A DNA stretch of 48,566 nucleotides from Clostridium lacusfryxellense (GCF_018861735.1 NZ_JAHLEB010000038.1:1-48566); one strand, 5' to 3'. Shown: positions 33,309 through 41,552, counted from the stretch's first letter. The notes: generated by a model not told the origin, from the sequence alone. Made by a program: numbers and translations.

Positions 33309-34253
33309 ATGGCAATAAAAAGAAGAAAAGTAGCTATTGTTGGAGCTGGTGCCGTTGGTTCAACTGTAGCATATACTTTAGTAATGCAAGATATTTGTGA
33401 AGATGTCTTGATATTAGATATTAATAAAAATAAAGCTTGGGCAGAATCTATGGATTTAAACCATAGTATTTCATATCTGAATCGAAACACAAATATTGTT
33501 AGCGGTGAATATGAAGACTGTGGAGATGCAGATATTGTTGTTATTACAGCAGCCGCACCATATATAACCGGGCAAACAAGATTAGATATGTTAGAAAAAG
33601 CATCCTCAATTATAAAATCAATAGTAAATCCAATTATGGATAGTGGTTTTAATGGAATCTTTATTATTGTAACAAATCCAGTAGATGTAATTAGCTATTA
33701 TGTTCATAAATTATCGGGGCTACCAGCAAATCAAGTGATCGGGACTGGAACATCTTTAGATTCTGCTCGTCTGCAGAATGCAGTAGCAGATGTCATGGGT
33801 GTTGATCCTCAAAGTGTTCAGGCATATTGTTTAGGCGAGCATGGAGATTCGCAGATGGTTCCTTGGAGTATGGTCACAGTTGGCGGAAAAAATTTCCTTA
33901 AAATTCTTGATGATAATAAAGAACGCTTAAATCATATTGTATTAGAACAAATAGAAAAAAACATATTGGAAATTCCTTTCAAGGTCGTAAATGGTAAAGG
34001 TGCTACTAATTATGGAATTGCTGCAACAACAGCTGAGATAATTAAATGTATTTTTAAAGATTCCAATAAAGTTATTCCTGTTTCTGCTATGCTGAACGGA
34101 GAATATGGCATAAAAGATGCTTATGTAGGTGTTCCTGCGGTACTAAACCGAAATGGAATAAAGGAAATAGTAGAGTTACGTCTTACCGAAGATGAAAATG
34201 AAAAATTTCAGAATTCTGTAAAAATCATTAAGTCATATAATCCTAACCTTTAA
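33309..34253 (+). CDS. ldh: L-lactate/malate-dehydrogenase family 2-hydroxyacid dehydrogenase
   Basis: NAD-dependent dehydrogenase of 314 residues. Rossmann motif GAGAVGSTVAY, NAD-specific Asp (VLILDINKNKA), active-site loop GQTRLDM with the mobile-loop Arg, GTSLDSARLQ with Asp/Arg, and GEHGDSQ with the catalytic His: all key catalytic residues of L-lactate dehydrogenase are there. The substrate-specificity loop, AGANQKPGETR in a typical LDH, reads AAAPYITGQTR, so the Gln102 position that selects pyruvate is Tyr. It may prefer a bulkier 2-oxo acid than pyruvate. ATG follows AAAGGATGATATATTT. It is a single-gene unit ended by a dispersed-type terminator. Confidence 0.85.
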   Translation: MAIKRRKVAIVGAGAVGSTVAYTLVMQDICEDVLILDINKNKAWAESMDLNHSISYLNRNTNIVSGEYEDCGDADIVVITAAAPYITGQTRLDMLEKASSIIKSIVNPIMDSGFNGIFIIVTNPVDVISYYVHKLSGLPANQVIGTGTSLDSARLQNAVADVMGVDPQSVQAYCLGEHGDSQMVPWSMVTVGGKNFLKILDDNKERLNHIVLEQIEKNILEIPFKVVNGKGATNYGIAATTAEIIKCIFKDSNKVIPVSAMLNGEYGIKDAYVGVPAVLNRNGIKEIVELRLTEDENEKFQNSVKIIKSYNPNL

Positions 34254-34305
34254 TATAGTAGTATAAAGATTGACAAGAAATAGTCTAAATAAATTTAAAC
34301 ATAAT

Positions 34306-34339
34306 AAAACCCACAACTAATTAATTAGTTGTGGGTTTT
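34306..34339 (+). terminator. Terminator after the LDH-like gene
   Basis: AAAACCCACAACTAATT / AATTAGTTGTGGGTTTT, a perfect hairpin of the dispersed family; followed by TACTGGT, as in the copy at 38037. Confidence 0.8.
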
Positions 34340-34513
34340 ACTGGTAGTTATAATGTATTATATAAACAATTCCATTGAGTTTCTTAGACTACTACAGAAA
34401 TAAGAGTAATAACAGATAGAAAGAAACCTATTGATAAGTTTTGAAGAATATTATGAACATTATAATATCTATTTCATATTATAATATTGAGAAAAATATT
34501 AAGGAGAAAATCA

Positions 34514-35155
34514 ATGTTTTATTGTCCATATGAAAACATTACAAATAATTATTACAGAGCTATGCAAATGAATTCTTATATTAGAGTATTCCATGCCTCC
34601 CCTAATTCACCAGCTGTAGATGTTTATGCAAACGGAAATCTTATTGTAAAAGGTCTTACTTATGGGAAATTATCACAATATATACCTGTTCCTTCTGGCA
34701 ATTACAATATTAAAGTTTACCCTTCAGGACAAATGACAACCCCTGTTATAAATACAAATCTATATATACCTGAAAATACTGTAACTAATATAGCCGCAAT
34801 AGGAGTTCTTCCCAATATTAGTTTATTCCCAATTCAAGAACCAATCACTGCTCAGACATCTGGTAAATCTTGTGTAAGATTTATTCATCTTTCTCCAAAC
34901 GCACCAGCTGTTGATATAAAATTAGCTGATGGTACAACAGTATTCAATAATGTTGCTTATAAGGGTATTACAAATTACGTTAACGTTCCTAAAGGAACAT
35001 ATACCTTCAAAGTCAGCCCTACTGGTACCAACAATGTAGTATTAACTGTTCCTAATATTGAACTAAGTTCAGATAATTACTATACTATATATGCAATTGG
35101 TCTAGTTGGAAAAACTCCAGCCTTGGAGGCTATAGCAGTATTAGAACCAAGATAA
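34514..35155 (+). CDS. Two-repeat DUF4397 protein
   Basis: 213 residues made of two similar beta-rich repeats of about 90 residues: YIRVFHASPNSPAVDVYANG and CVRFIHLSPNAPAVDIKLADG mark the start of each, and IPVPSGNYNIKVYPSG / VNVPKGTYTFKVSPTG the middle. This is the DUF4397 pattern found in surface and spore-associated proteins. There is no signal peptide; the N-terminus MFYCPYENITNNYYRAM resembles the unexported leaders of some spore or cortex proteins. Start ATG at 34514, chosen for AAGGAG eight bases before it. No operon partner. Exact function unknown. Confidence 0.75.
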   Translation: MFYCPYENITNNYYRAMQMNSYIRVFHASPNSPAVDVYANGNLIVKGLTYGKLSQYIPVPSGNYNIKVYPSGQMTTPVINTNLYIPENTVTNIAAIGVLPNISLFPIQEPITAQTSGKSCVRFIHLSPNAPAVDIKLADGTTVFNNVAYKGITNYVNVPKGTYTFKVSPTGTNNVVLTVPNIELSSDNYYTIYAIGLVGKTPALEAIAVLEPR

Positions 35156-35156
35156 T

Positions 35157-35200
35157 AAAAAACGAAGGTGTTTCTTAAGATTACCTACGTTTCTTTTATT
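35157..35200 (+). terminator. Terminator of the DUF4397 gene
   Basis: AAACGAAGGT / ACCTACGTTT stem with one mismatch and a 13-nt loop, followed by CTTTTATTT, immediately after the stop codon. Confidence 0.6.
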
Positions 35201-35291
35201 TAATTTGTGTGAATTTATTAGATTACTATTAAACTACCTAACATTATGCTGACTAGTTTATGCTACTAATCCCATTAAATCAACGCATAAG

Positions 35292-35329
35292 AAAACCCAC
35301 AACTAATTTATTAATTAGTTGTGGGTTTT
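35292..35329. terminator. Dispersed-family hairpin
   Basis: AAAACCCACAACTAATTT / TTAATTAGTTGTGGGTTTT. It lies downstream of the decayed padR on the minus strand and beyond the DUF4397 gene's own terminator on the plus strand. Confidence 0.75.
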
Positions 35330-35347
35330 ATATCTTTTAACAATCCT

Positions 35348-35629
35348 TCAAACCATTGAAACATTCCCTATATGATGAGAGAGTGAATTTTCCAATATTT
35401 TTTTAAAATAAGTAGGCATAGTTTCACAATGTTCAAGAAATTGTTCTAATAAAGAAATTTTCTTAATATATTTTTTTTCTTCTAATTGTTGAAGATTATA
35501 ATAAAATGACCCTTTAGTGAAATTTACTATATATTTATAGTGTCGCTCCTCCATTAAAGCCAATAATTCGTATCCGTAGGAACCTGGGTTTTCTTTTAAT
35601 AAATCTAAAATTAGTAATGGCTTCAACAC
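35348..35629 (-). pseudogene. PadR-family regulator with internal deletion (copy 1)
   Basis: The N-terminal winged helix of a PadR-like repressor is clear: LLILDLLKENPGSYGYELLA, then FTKGSFYYNLQQLEEKKYIKK. The frame then jumps to a C-terminal piece, LLEQFLEHCETMPTYFKKIL. Comparison with copy 2 (39235-39720) shows that about 200 bases present there are missing here, with a short AATTTT-type match at the join. The frame stays open (93 residues) but starts at GTG or TTG without an SD, and half the protein is gone, so I treat it as a relic. Homology to copy 2 continues upstream to about 35690. Confidence 0.6.
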
Positions 35630-35842
35630 ATGTTGCTTATTAGAAAAGGCCTCAAAATATCGTAAAACAAATTTTCTTTGAGAAATTGCATCAATATGAA
35701 TACCATAAACGAAAAATAGCCAACTAAGGTGAATACTTTACTTCACCCCAGACGGCATAAATTTTAGTCTCTATTAAATTTCACATTCTACTTTCAAACT
35801 AACATTCTTTTACTATAGGTTGACATTCATGCAATTTAAATT

Positions 35843-36358
35843 CTACAATAGTACACCAGATTTCGATACATCAGTTACTGTACAACGAGTTGTATCAAAA
35901 CAACACGGTTTTTTATCTCCATTTTGTAATTTCGAACACATTACATTAATTCTTTTATTTCGAGTATCTAGATTTAAAGTTGAACGAATCCATCTAACCC
36001 ATTCCCACCTTGATTTTGCATTAATAGAATTCCATTGGTTTAATACATTTGAATTAATAATTTCATTCATAATGTCCTCAGAAACCTCTGGCTCAATCCA
36101 TTCATTGATTGGTTCTATATTTAAAAATACAGTTTTATCAATAGACATTCCAGCTTCTTCACTTAATAAGGTACTTACCTCTATCCAATGACTACCTTTA
36201 CCGTCTGGCTCTAATGGTGCTTTAAAATTCAAATTATTAATTGTTCCTCGAACCATAACCATACCCCTCGAAGGGAGTTTTTTACTTGAGTCTAGAGGTA
36301 TTCTTATAACTTGTAGGTGGCCAATTTTTAAAAGTTTAGATTCGAAAATAATTGACAT
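35843..36358 (-). CDS. DUF1905/YdeI-like protein
   Basis: 171 residues. The first half is a DUF1905 beta-barrel-like domain (IRIPLDSSKKLPSRGMVMVRGTI, then GKGSHWIEVSTLL), and the second a YdeI/OmdA-type helical domain (WNSINAKSRWEWVRWIRST, with residues preceding RNKRINVMCSKL). The pair is known in proteins annotated as bacteriocin-protection, YdeI or OmpD-associated; the biochemical role is not established. The C-terminus has two Cys-containing stretches (SKLQNGDKKPCCFD) that look extended relative to family members I recall. ATG follows AAAGGTGATTAAAA. It is a single gene with no clear partners. Confidence 0.7.
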   Translation of the reverse strand: MSIIFESKLLKIGHLQVIRIPLDSSKKLPSRGMVMVRGTINNLNFKAPLEPDGKGSHWIEVSTLLSEEAGMSIDKTVFLNIEPINEWIEPEVSEDIMNEIINSNVLNQWNSINAKSRWEWVRWIRSTLNLDTRNKRINVMCSKLQNGDKKPCCFDTTRCTVTDVSKSGVLL

Positions 36359-36501
36359 TTTTAATCACCTTTCCCTTATAATTTTATAGTGATAATAATA
36401 AGTTTACATGTTTACTTTTACATTAATTATAAGACATATTAAATGTGTGTGTTTATACTTAATATTTACTCTTTTTCATATATTAAATCACAAATATTGG
36501 T

Positions 36502-37293
36502 TTATTTTAGCAATTTTTTCTTATTTAAAGGAGCAAACATAAATCTCTTAAAAGACTTCATATTGGTAAGCCAAACTATATGTGCATCCTGTTTTTTATT
36601 GCTAAGTATTCTAGGAACGAAGAACTTAGCAACTGTTTGCGGCTCATCTCCAAGTGTGTTAAAAATTTTCTTAAACTTTTTATCTTGTATAACTGAAGAA
36701 ACTTCTCCTGTAGGCGACTTTGTAATAAATTCAGTAAGCATCATACCTGGAGAAAGCCTGCCTGCCTTTACAGGAGAATTCTTTAATTCTTTTGCAAGTC
36801 CCTTAGTGAAATAAGTAAGAGCATGTTTTGAAGCACCATACAAAATAGTTTGCTCAATAATCATATTATTAGAACCTAATCCTTCCATATTCCAAATCTG
36901 ACCATTCTCCTGTTTAAGCATATTTTCAGCGGCTATCTTGGAGCCGTTCATAACACCCTTTATATTCGTGTCCACAACTGCATCAATATAATTATCAGGT
37001 GTATCCCATATAGATTCACGAGGACAATTTTGTCCGGCATTATTAATCCAGATGTCTATACTCCCCCATTTTTCGACTGATTTTTGCCACAGGCATCTAA
37101 TATCAGCTATATTTCTAACATTACAGGTCAAATATATAAACTTATCTTCTAACCCCATAAGTTTTTCTCTCGCGTTGCCAAAGGATTCAGGTTTTGAGCC
37201 GGAAATGGTCACATTACACCCTGCACTTAAAAATTCCTTCGCCATTTCAAGTCCTAAGCCTCGAGTACTTCCCGTTATTACTACGTTTTTCAT
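36502..37293 (-). CDS. SDR-family oxidoreductase
   Basis: Short-chain dehydrogenase/reductase of 263 residues: NAD(P)-binding TGSTRGLGLEMA, structural NNAGQN, and the catalytic Tyr/Lys in YGASKHA. The usual catalytic Ser position falls in NMEGLGSNN and is not obvious. After the core comes GRLSPGMMLTEF and a basic C-terminal tail (NMKSFKRFMFAPLNKKKLLK). Start at MKNVVITG (37293), with AAAGGGG 10 bases before it; the longer frame lacks an SD. Substrate unknown. It stands alone. Confidence 0.8.
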   Translation of the reverse strand: MKNVVITGSTRGLGLEMAKEFLSAGCNVTISGSKPESFGNAREKLMGLEDKFIYLTCNVRNIADIRCLWQKSVEKWGSIDIWINNAGQNCPRESIWDTPDNYIDAVVDTNIKGVMNGSKIAAENMLKQENGQIWNMEGLGSNNMIIEQTILYGASKHALTYFTKGLAKELKNSPVKAGRLSPGMMLTEFITKSPTGEVSSVIQDKKFKKIFNTLGDEPQTVAKFFVPRILSNKKQDAHIVWLTNMKSFKRFMFAPLNKKKLLK

Positions 37294-37343
37294 TATAATA
37301 TACCCCTTTATATAAAGATTTATTACCACAATATTACTTTTAC

Positions 37344-37442
37344 TACAAAAATCAATACCTTTCTGAGGCTGAAATAGTTAAAAATATATTTAGTATGTAC
37401 ATTGGTGGTAATGGTTATGGGATAATGAGGACTTTATACTAG
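37344..37442 (+). pseudogene. Fragment of a large serine recombinase
   Basis: The plus strand reads YLSEAEIVKNIFSMYIGGNG then YGIMRTLY and a stop. It fits the segment after the catalytic domain of large serine recombinases (pattern EAEIVRxIFxMYLxGxGYxxIAxxLN). A further piece, ERRYSNIY, follows before another stop. Only about 35 residues survive. It marks a former mobile element in this gene-poor stretch. Confidence 0.4.
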
Positions 37443-38169
37443 TTAAATCTAAAATTAATGGAAAGAAGGTATAGTAACATATATTAGAGGGTTTTAGAAA
37501 ATTACTTTAAAAATTTATTAATTTTTATCCATACATAACCAATTAAATATTAGTACTTGTTAGGAATATTATACCATTAATTGCGGATTTTATAAACCAA
37601 TAAAGCGATTTACACACCTATATTATAATCCATTATTAACAATTCTTATATTTATAAAATTACCCTTTCCAATCTATTTCCTAACCGACTTAACATTTCA
37701 CTGGCAATTGTCCCAGCATTTTTAGATAAGTTCTGTGCTGTAATTTCCTCTAAGCCATCACAACCAATTAAATTCATTTCATGAATACATAGGTATGAGT
37801 TGCAATAGCATTTTTATCACCATTCTTATCTGTGGTGTTTTCATTGATATTTTCCCCCCTCAGAATTTTATTACAAGATTTTTAACCTCAATATAACATT
37901 CATTTTGTTCTTATCTACATTCATTATTTTATATGAATCTTATATGTATACATATTGATTTACATTTCAGTAACGTTGCATTTTTGTAACTTTAAGTGTA
38001 CATAATCATCGTAACTCAATTAAATTAAACCATTATAAAACCCACAACTAATTTAATAGTTGTGGGTTTTACTGGTGGAGAATTTGCTTTAAGCGTGTCA
38101 AGTTTCTACAAGCCTTATAATGTAGTGAATATATACTGTTTCCTTAGCGGTACTGGTATTATTAATGAT
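37443..38169. other. Gene-poor stretch with one small frame and a dispersed hairpin
   Basis: Apart from a 41-residue frame on the minus strand (37652-37777; MNLIGCDGLEEITAQNLSKN, then Leu/Arg-rich SRLGNRLERVIL) with no SD, probably the tail of a lost gene, and the terminator at 38037, I see nothing coding here. Base composition is very AT-rich. Confidence 0.35.
38037..38070. terminator. Dispersed-family hairpin without an adjacent gene end
   Basis: AAAACCCACAACTAATT / AATAGTTGTGGGTTTT. It lies beyond the 3' end of the DHFR-like gene (38170) and is followed by TACTGGT, as after the LDH-like gene. Confidence 0.7.
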
Positions 38170-38772
38170 TTAAAATGAACCTAGCTTGACATCCCCTGAT
38201 TTCTCATAGGAAGCTATAATTACTCCACTGGAAGTAAGTTTGCATTCTTTTACTTTGAACGCTGTTGGAATTGTACCCGCTGCAAATAGACGTTGTCCAG
38301 TTCCAAGAGTTATAGGATAAATTTTAAGCCACAATTCATCCACCAAATCATTTTTCAATAAGGTCTGAATGAGTTGACCGCTACCGTGAACGTGTAGGTC
38401 AGGTGCATCTTCATTCTTTAGTACTTTTACCTTTTCTACTATATCGCCATCAATCCGTTTTGAATTTTTCCAAACATCAGTATCATCTGGAATAGGCTTA
38501 CTGGTCACAACATATTTGTTGACACAGTTAATTATGCTGTTTGGATCAATCTCGGGCCAATTTGCCGCAAATATATCATATGTCTTTCTTCCAAGTAGCA
38601 ACTCAAATGTTTGTTCCATTTGGCTTCCCATTTCTTTTTCAAGTATCCCTTCCCAATAGGCAACAGACCAACCTCCATAAAGAAATGAATCTTTTGAATC
38701 TTCTTCTGGTCCTCCAGGGGCCTGCATCACACCATCAAGTGTTATAAAAGATATCACAATTATTTTTCTCAT
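38170..38772 (-). CDS. Dihydrofolate-reductase/RibD-C-like protein
   Basis: 200 residues of the RibD C-terminal/DHFR-like fold: MRKIIVISFITLDGVMQAPG at the start, LLLGRKTYDIFAANWPE in the middle and DLHVHGSGQLIQTLLKNDLV plus LKIYPITLGTGQRLFA near the end, the standard order for the bacterial dihydrofolate reductase family protein group (YwjB/YyaP-like). These stand-alone proteins are presumed NAD(P)H reductases with unknown substrate. Start moved to 38772 because AGGGAGA lies eight bases upstream; the longer frame has no SD. It is an isolated gene between repeats. Confidence 0.85.
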   Translation of the reverse strand: MRKIIVISFITLDGVMQAPGGPEEDSKDSFLYGGWSVAYWEGILEKEMGSQMEQTFELLLGRKTYDIFAANWPEIDPNSIINCVNKYVVTSKPIPDDTDVWKNSKRIDGDIVEKVKVLKNEDAPDLHVHGSGQLIQTLLKNDLVDELWLKIYPITLGTGQRLFAAGTIPTAFKVKECKLTSSGVIIASYEKSGDVKLGSF

Positions 38773-38845
38773 ACACACATCTCCCTTCGTATAATTTCTA
38801 ATTATTATAAACAACGCGTCATAAGTAGACAGTACTCCTCATTCC

Positions 38846-38920
38846 CTGTGTGAGGAAATTATAACTATTAACTTCATTATAATTCTAAACACTTGTAATA
38901 TCCATGTCTTTATTTTCTTT
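38846..38920. repeat. Dispersed 75-bp repeat, copy B
   Basis: Partner of 33116-33190, same orientation. Shared blocks include CTGTGTGAGGAAATTAT, CATTATAATTCTAAA-like text and ATGTCTTTA.TTTCTT. The shared CTTCGTATAATTTCT lies a little upstream in both places. Confidence 0.7.
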
Positions 38921-39080
38921 AGCTTTGAATAATTCATTATCGCTAAATAGTGCACATCCCCTATAAAAAATGCACACCTCTACCTTTAAAATCCATAAAT
39001 ATGTGCATATTCGATATATAAATTAAAAATTTATGCTGCAAATCTTAAAATTTCCACACAGCAATTTATCCAAAAAACAA

Positions 39081-39105
39081 TAAAAATCCCTGAATTCAAG
39101 GGTTT
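39081..39105. terminator. Small hairpin with A/T tracts
   Basis: AAAATCCCT / AAGGGTTTT around a 6-nt GAATTC loop. It resembles a short terminator but follows no intact gene. Confidence 0.4.
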
Positions 39106-39153
39106 TCCATTGTATCAAACTTGTTGTTTTCTTATGTCTAAGGGCCATGATTT

Positions 39154-39213
39154 CTATACAATTTAACGACTTTTTTATTAAAGGCATTAATTTAATATCG
39201 CTAAATTGTATAG
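39154..39213. repeat. 16-bp inverted repeat around a 28-bp spacer
   Basis: CTATACAATTTAACGA at 39154-39169 and TCGCTAAATTGTATAG at 39198-39213 are reverse complements with one mismatch. The spacer is T-rich. It could be a miniature insertion element, a hairpin at the end of a lost IS, or a recombinase site; a related TATCGCTAAAT occurs at about 38939. Confidence 0.55.
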
Positions 39214-39234
39214 GGTTTTATATTTTCTAACAAT

Positions 39235-39720
39235 CCTTCAAACCATTGAACATTTACTATATGATGAGAAAGTAAATTTTACAACATTTTTTAAAATAAG
39301 TAGGAATAGTTTCACAATGTTCAAGAGATTGTTATAATAAAAAATTTTTCTTTTTAGTTTGTTCAGTTTGTACTTCTATTAGCTTTGTTAACGCCTCGCT
39401 TTTATATTCATTGGAAAATAGCATTGCTGAATAAAAAGTAAGTTTATATAATCTGTCTTAGAGCCATACTTATACATCAATTTTTCAAATTCTTTATGCC
39501 CTAATTCAGAAATGATATAATTACGCGTCTCTCTAGTATTTTTTTATTGGTCAATTTTTTTAATATATTGTTTTTCTTCTAATTGCTGAAGATTATAATA
39601 GAATGACCCTTTAGTGAAATTTACTATATATTTATAGTGTCGCTCTTCCATTAAGGCTAATAATTCGTATCCGTAGGAACCTATGTTTTCTTTTAATAAA
39701 CCTAAAATTAGTAATGGCAT
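39235..39720 (-). pseudogene. PadR-family regulator, disrupted (copy 2)
   Basis: Starts MPLLILGLLKENIGSYGYEL and runs through FTKGSFYYNLQQLEEKQYIK as in copy 1, then hits TAA after KKIDQ. Beyond the stop the protein continues in frame (NTRETRNYIISELGHKEFEK), then shifts frame at about 39430 to SAMLFSNEYKSEALTKLIEV. The 3' end matches the last 100 bases of copy 1 with further indels. This copy keeps the middle part lost from copy 1, so the two are independent decays of one ancestral gene. Confidence 0.7.
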
Positions 39721-40008
39721 CAAAAAAACACCTTCTTTATATCCTTAATTAAAATTGAGCTAATAGTTATTCCGTAGTTATAAAGTTTAACCATTGTTAA
39801 TTTGTATGAATTGAGATTCAAATTCATCATACGATATTTATCCTAACGCGAAATCCATACTTTTTATATATATCTTTTCTGCCTTTGTATGTGTTCTAGC
39901 ATTACTAATATTTATCAACTCATTTTCATTAATTAATGGCTTCAACACATGTTCCTTATTAGAAAAGGCTTTAAAATAACGCATCCCAAATTTTCTTTGA
40001 TGTTAAAC
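39721..40008. other. Insertion and displaced padR upstream sequence
   Basis: Positions about 39925-40000 match the sequence upstream of padR copy 1 (35620-35690), but are separated from copy 2 by about 200 bases. Those bases encode on the minus strand short unrecognised pieces (ARTHTKAEKIYIKSMDFALG, then ISYDEFESQFIQINNG after a stop). They look like another broken gene inserted at the padR start. Confidence 0.35.
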
Positions 40009-40262
40009 GTGATGCTGTGACAAATCAACAATTATCCTGTACAACAGTAAATTTCTGTAACTCTTGATTAATAAGGTTATATTCAATACAGCCTTTTCCA
40101 AATCCTTTTTTACCTAAAAAATCTCCTAAACCACCAATAATGAGAGGAATATCTGGAGCATTCAACTCCTTTCTAAGATCCTCAATAATTAAAAGTAACT
40201 TTTTGTAATAGACTTTGTAGTTACCATTTGAATATTTATATAACTTCGTGTTTTACTAAGTT
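40009..40262 (-). pseudogene. Remnant of a sialate-O-acetylesterase-like carbohydrate esterase
   Basis: The minus strand encodes YYKKLLLIIEDLRKELNAPD, then IPLIIGGLGDFLGKKGFGKG and LINQELQKFTVVQDNC, then TGA where the family has a Tyr codon (pattern QDNCYFVTA), and FVTASR after it. This is the C-terminal half of SGNH-type carbohydrate esterases (PF03629 type). The N-terminal half is gone. It lies directly downstream of the glycan-use locus on the same strand, which probably once included it. Confidence 0.6.
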
Positions 40263-40574
40263 TCGGATATAACATTTTTTATTCTCCTTTTCCCTTTTAT
40301 TGATGTACTATTAATATATTTCATTGTTGTCTCCATCCTTAATATTTATTATAACCTCAGATTGTAATAATCAGTTGATTTTGAGCATTTTCTTTCGATA
40401 ATCTACATTCTTTAATTTAATACATATTAAAACTATCACATTAATGACTTTTAAAAGTATAGTGATTTTTATTTAGAATTTCAGCTAGAGCTAGATGATT
40501 TTTACAATGGATTAGATTAGGCAAGTTTAAATGTTACAAAGAAACATTTTCACATGCCTAATTTGTTATATTCA
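40263..40574. other. AT-rich intergenic stretch with one long hairpin
   Basis: No gene seen. A hairpin at 40517-40561 (TTAGGCA ... TGCCTAA with additional pairing of AATGTT / AACATT) lies 14 bases beyond the GH43 stop codon and may end that transcript, although the T-run is weak. Confidence 0.4.
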
Positions 40575-41552
40575 TCATGAAAGTTCTCTATTACTTTCAG
40601 TCCAAATTCCCGTAGTAGCGTCAACGTTCCAGGAAGGAAACCATTGTATTTTTGGCTTACCATCAATAAATGTCAGTGGTGTCCACATATATCTTCCTGT
40701 CCCGATTCCGTGAAAGTTGCTGTAACGGTCACCACAATATATATAACATGTAGTATCACTTCCCTGTACCGTAATTATAAAATCATGTTGAGAGTTATAT
40801 GAATTATGTGTATTAGGGCAATTGGCTACGATTTTTAGAGTTGACCAAGGACCAGCTAGGTTTACTGCTGTAGAGTATTTAGTTTCAGAGGACTCCCATC
40901 CGCGCATGTCTGAGGAAAACCAATAATATACTTCATCTTTTTTAACTATATATGTAGCTTCACGCTTAGACATCTCAAAGCCTTCAAATACCTTGCCTTT
41001 TAAGCTACAATAGTCTGCCTGTAGCTTAAATATTGCAAGGCTATAATTTACTTCTTTTCCATCCTCTAGATCTAAACCTTCATCCATAACAGTTAAAAGA
41101 TAAGCATTTTCATCCGTATCCTTGTATACAGCCATATCACCGAAGCTTCTTCCTTCAGCTATAGCGCTACCAACCCAATTATATACACCGGTTACTGTTG
41201 AACACTGTGCAAACGCCACTCTGTTTCTTGGAACGCCAGGACTATTCCATTCAAAAATCATAACATAATTTTTAGTAGTACAATTGTATATAACAGAAGG
41301 CCTTCCAATCCAATGGTCCTTTGCAAGATTTCCCGAAGGCTGTCTTGTTAATACGTTATTCTCAAACTTCCAGTTAATTAGATCCTTTGAGGAATAACAT
41401 TTTATATTACAAAATTTAGAATTACCTACAAATTCGGCACCAAACCAATAGTAAACATCACCCACTTTAAGCATATCTCCACCTTGAGCTAATATCTCAT
41501 TTCCTTTGGTATCTTTCCATATAGTATCATTATTTATTGCTTTGTTTTCCAT
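40575..41552 (-). CDS. GH43-type glycoside hydrolase, cytosolic
   Basis: 325 residues with a five-bladed-propeller GH43 look: GGDMLKVGDVYYWFGAE (catalytic base Asp in GGD), YSSKDLINWKFENNVL, RPSVIYN, RSFGDMAVYKD (pKa-modulating Asp) and KREATYIVKKDEVYYWFSSD (general acid Glu). The text is nearest the galactan-acting GH43 subfamilies (exo-beta-1,3-galactanase type), but substrate assignment by eye is uncertain. No signal peptide, so it acts on imported oligosaccharides. Start at MENKAINN (41552), with GGAGG nine bases before it; the longer frame lacks an SD. A terminator separates it from the secreted glycosidase upstream, so it has its own promoter. Confidence 0.8.
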   Translation of the reverse strand: MENKAINNDTIWKDTKGNEILAQGGDMLKVGDVYYWFGAEFVGNSKFCNIKCYSSKDLINWKFENNVLTRQPSGNLAKDHWIGRPSVIYNCTTKNYVMIFEWNSPGVPRNRVAFAQCSTVTGVYNWVGSAIAEGRSFGDMAVYKDTDENAYLLTVMDEGLDLEDGKEVNYSLAIFKLQADYCSLKGKVFEGFEMSKREATYIVKKDEVYYWFSSDMRGWESSETKYSTAVNLAGPWSTLKIVANCPNTHNSYNSQHDFIITVQGSDTTCYIYCGDRYSNFHGIGTGRYMWTPLTFIDGKPKIQWFPSWNVDATTGIWTESNRELS

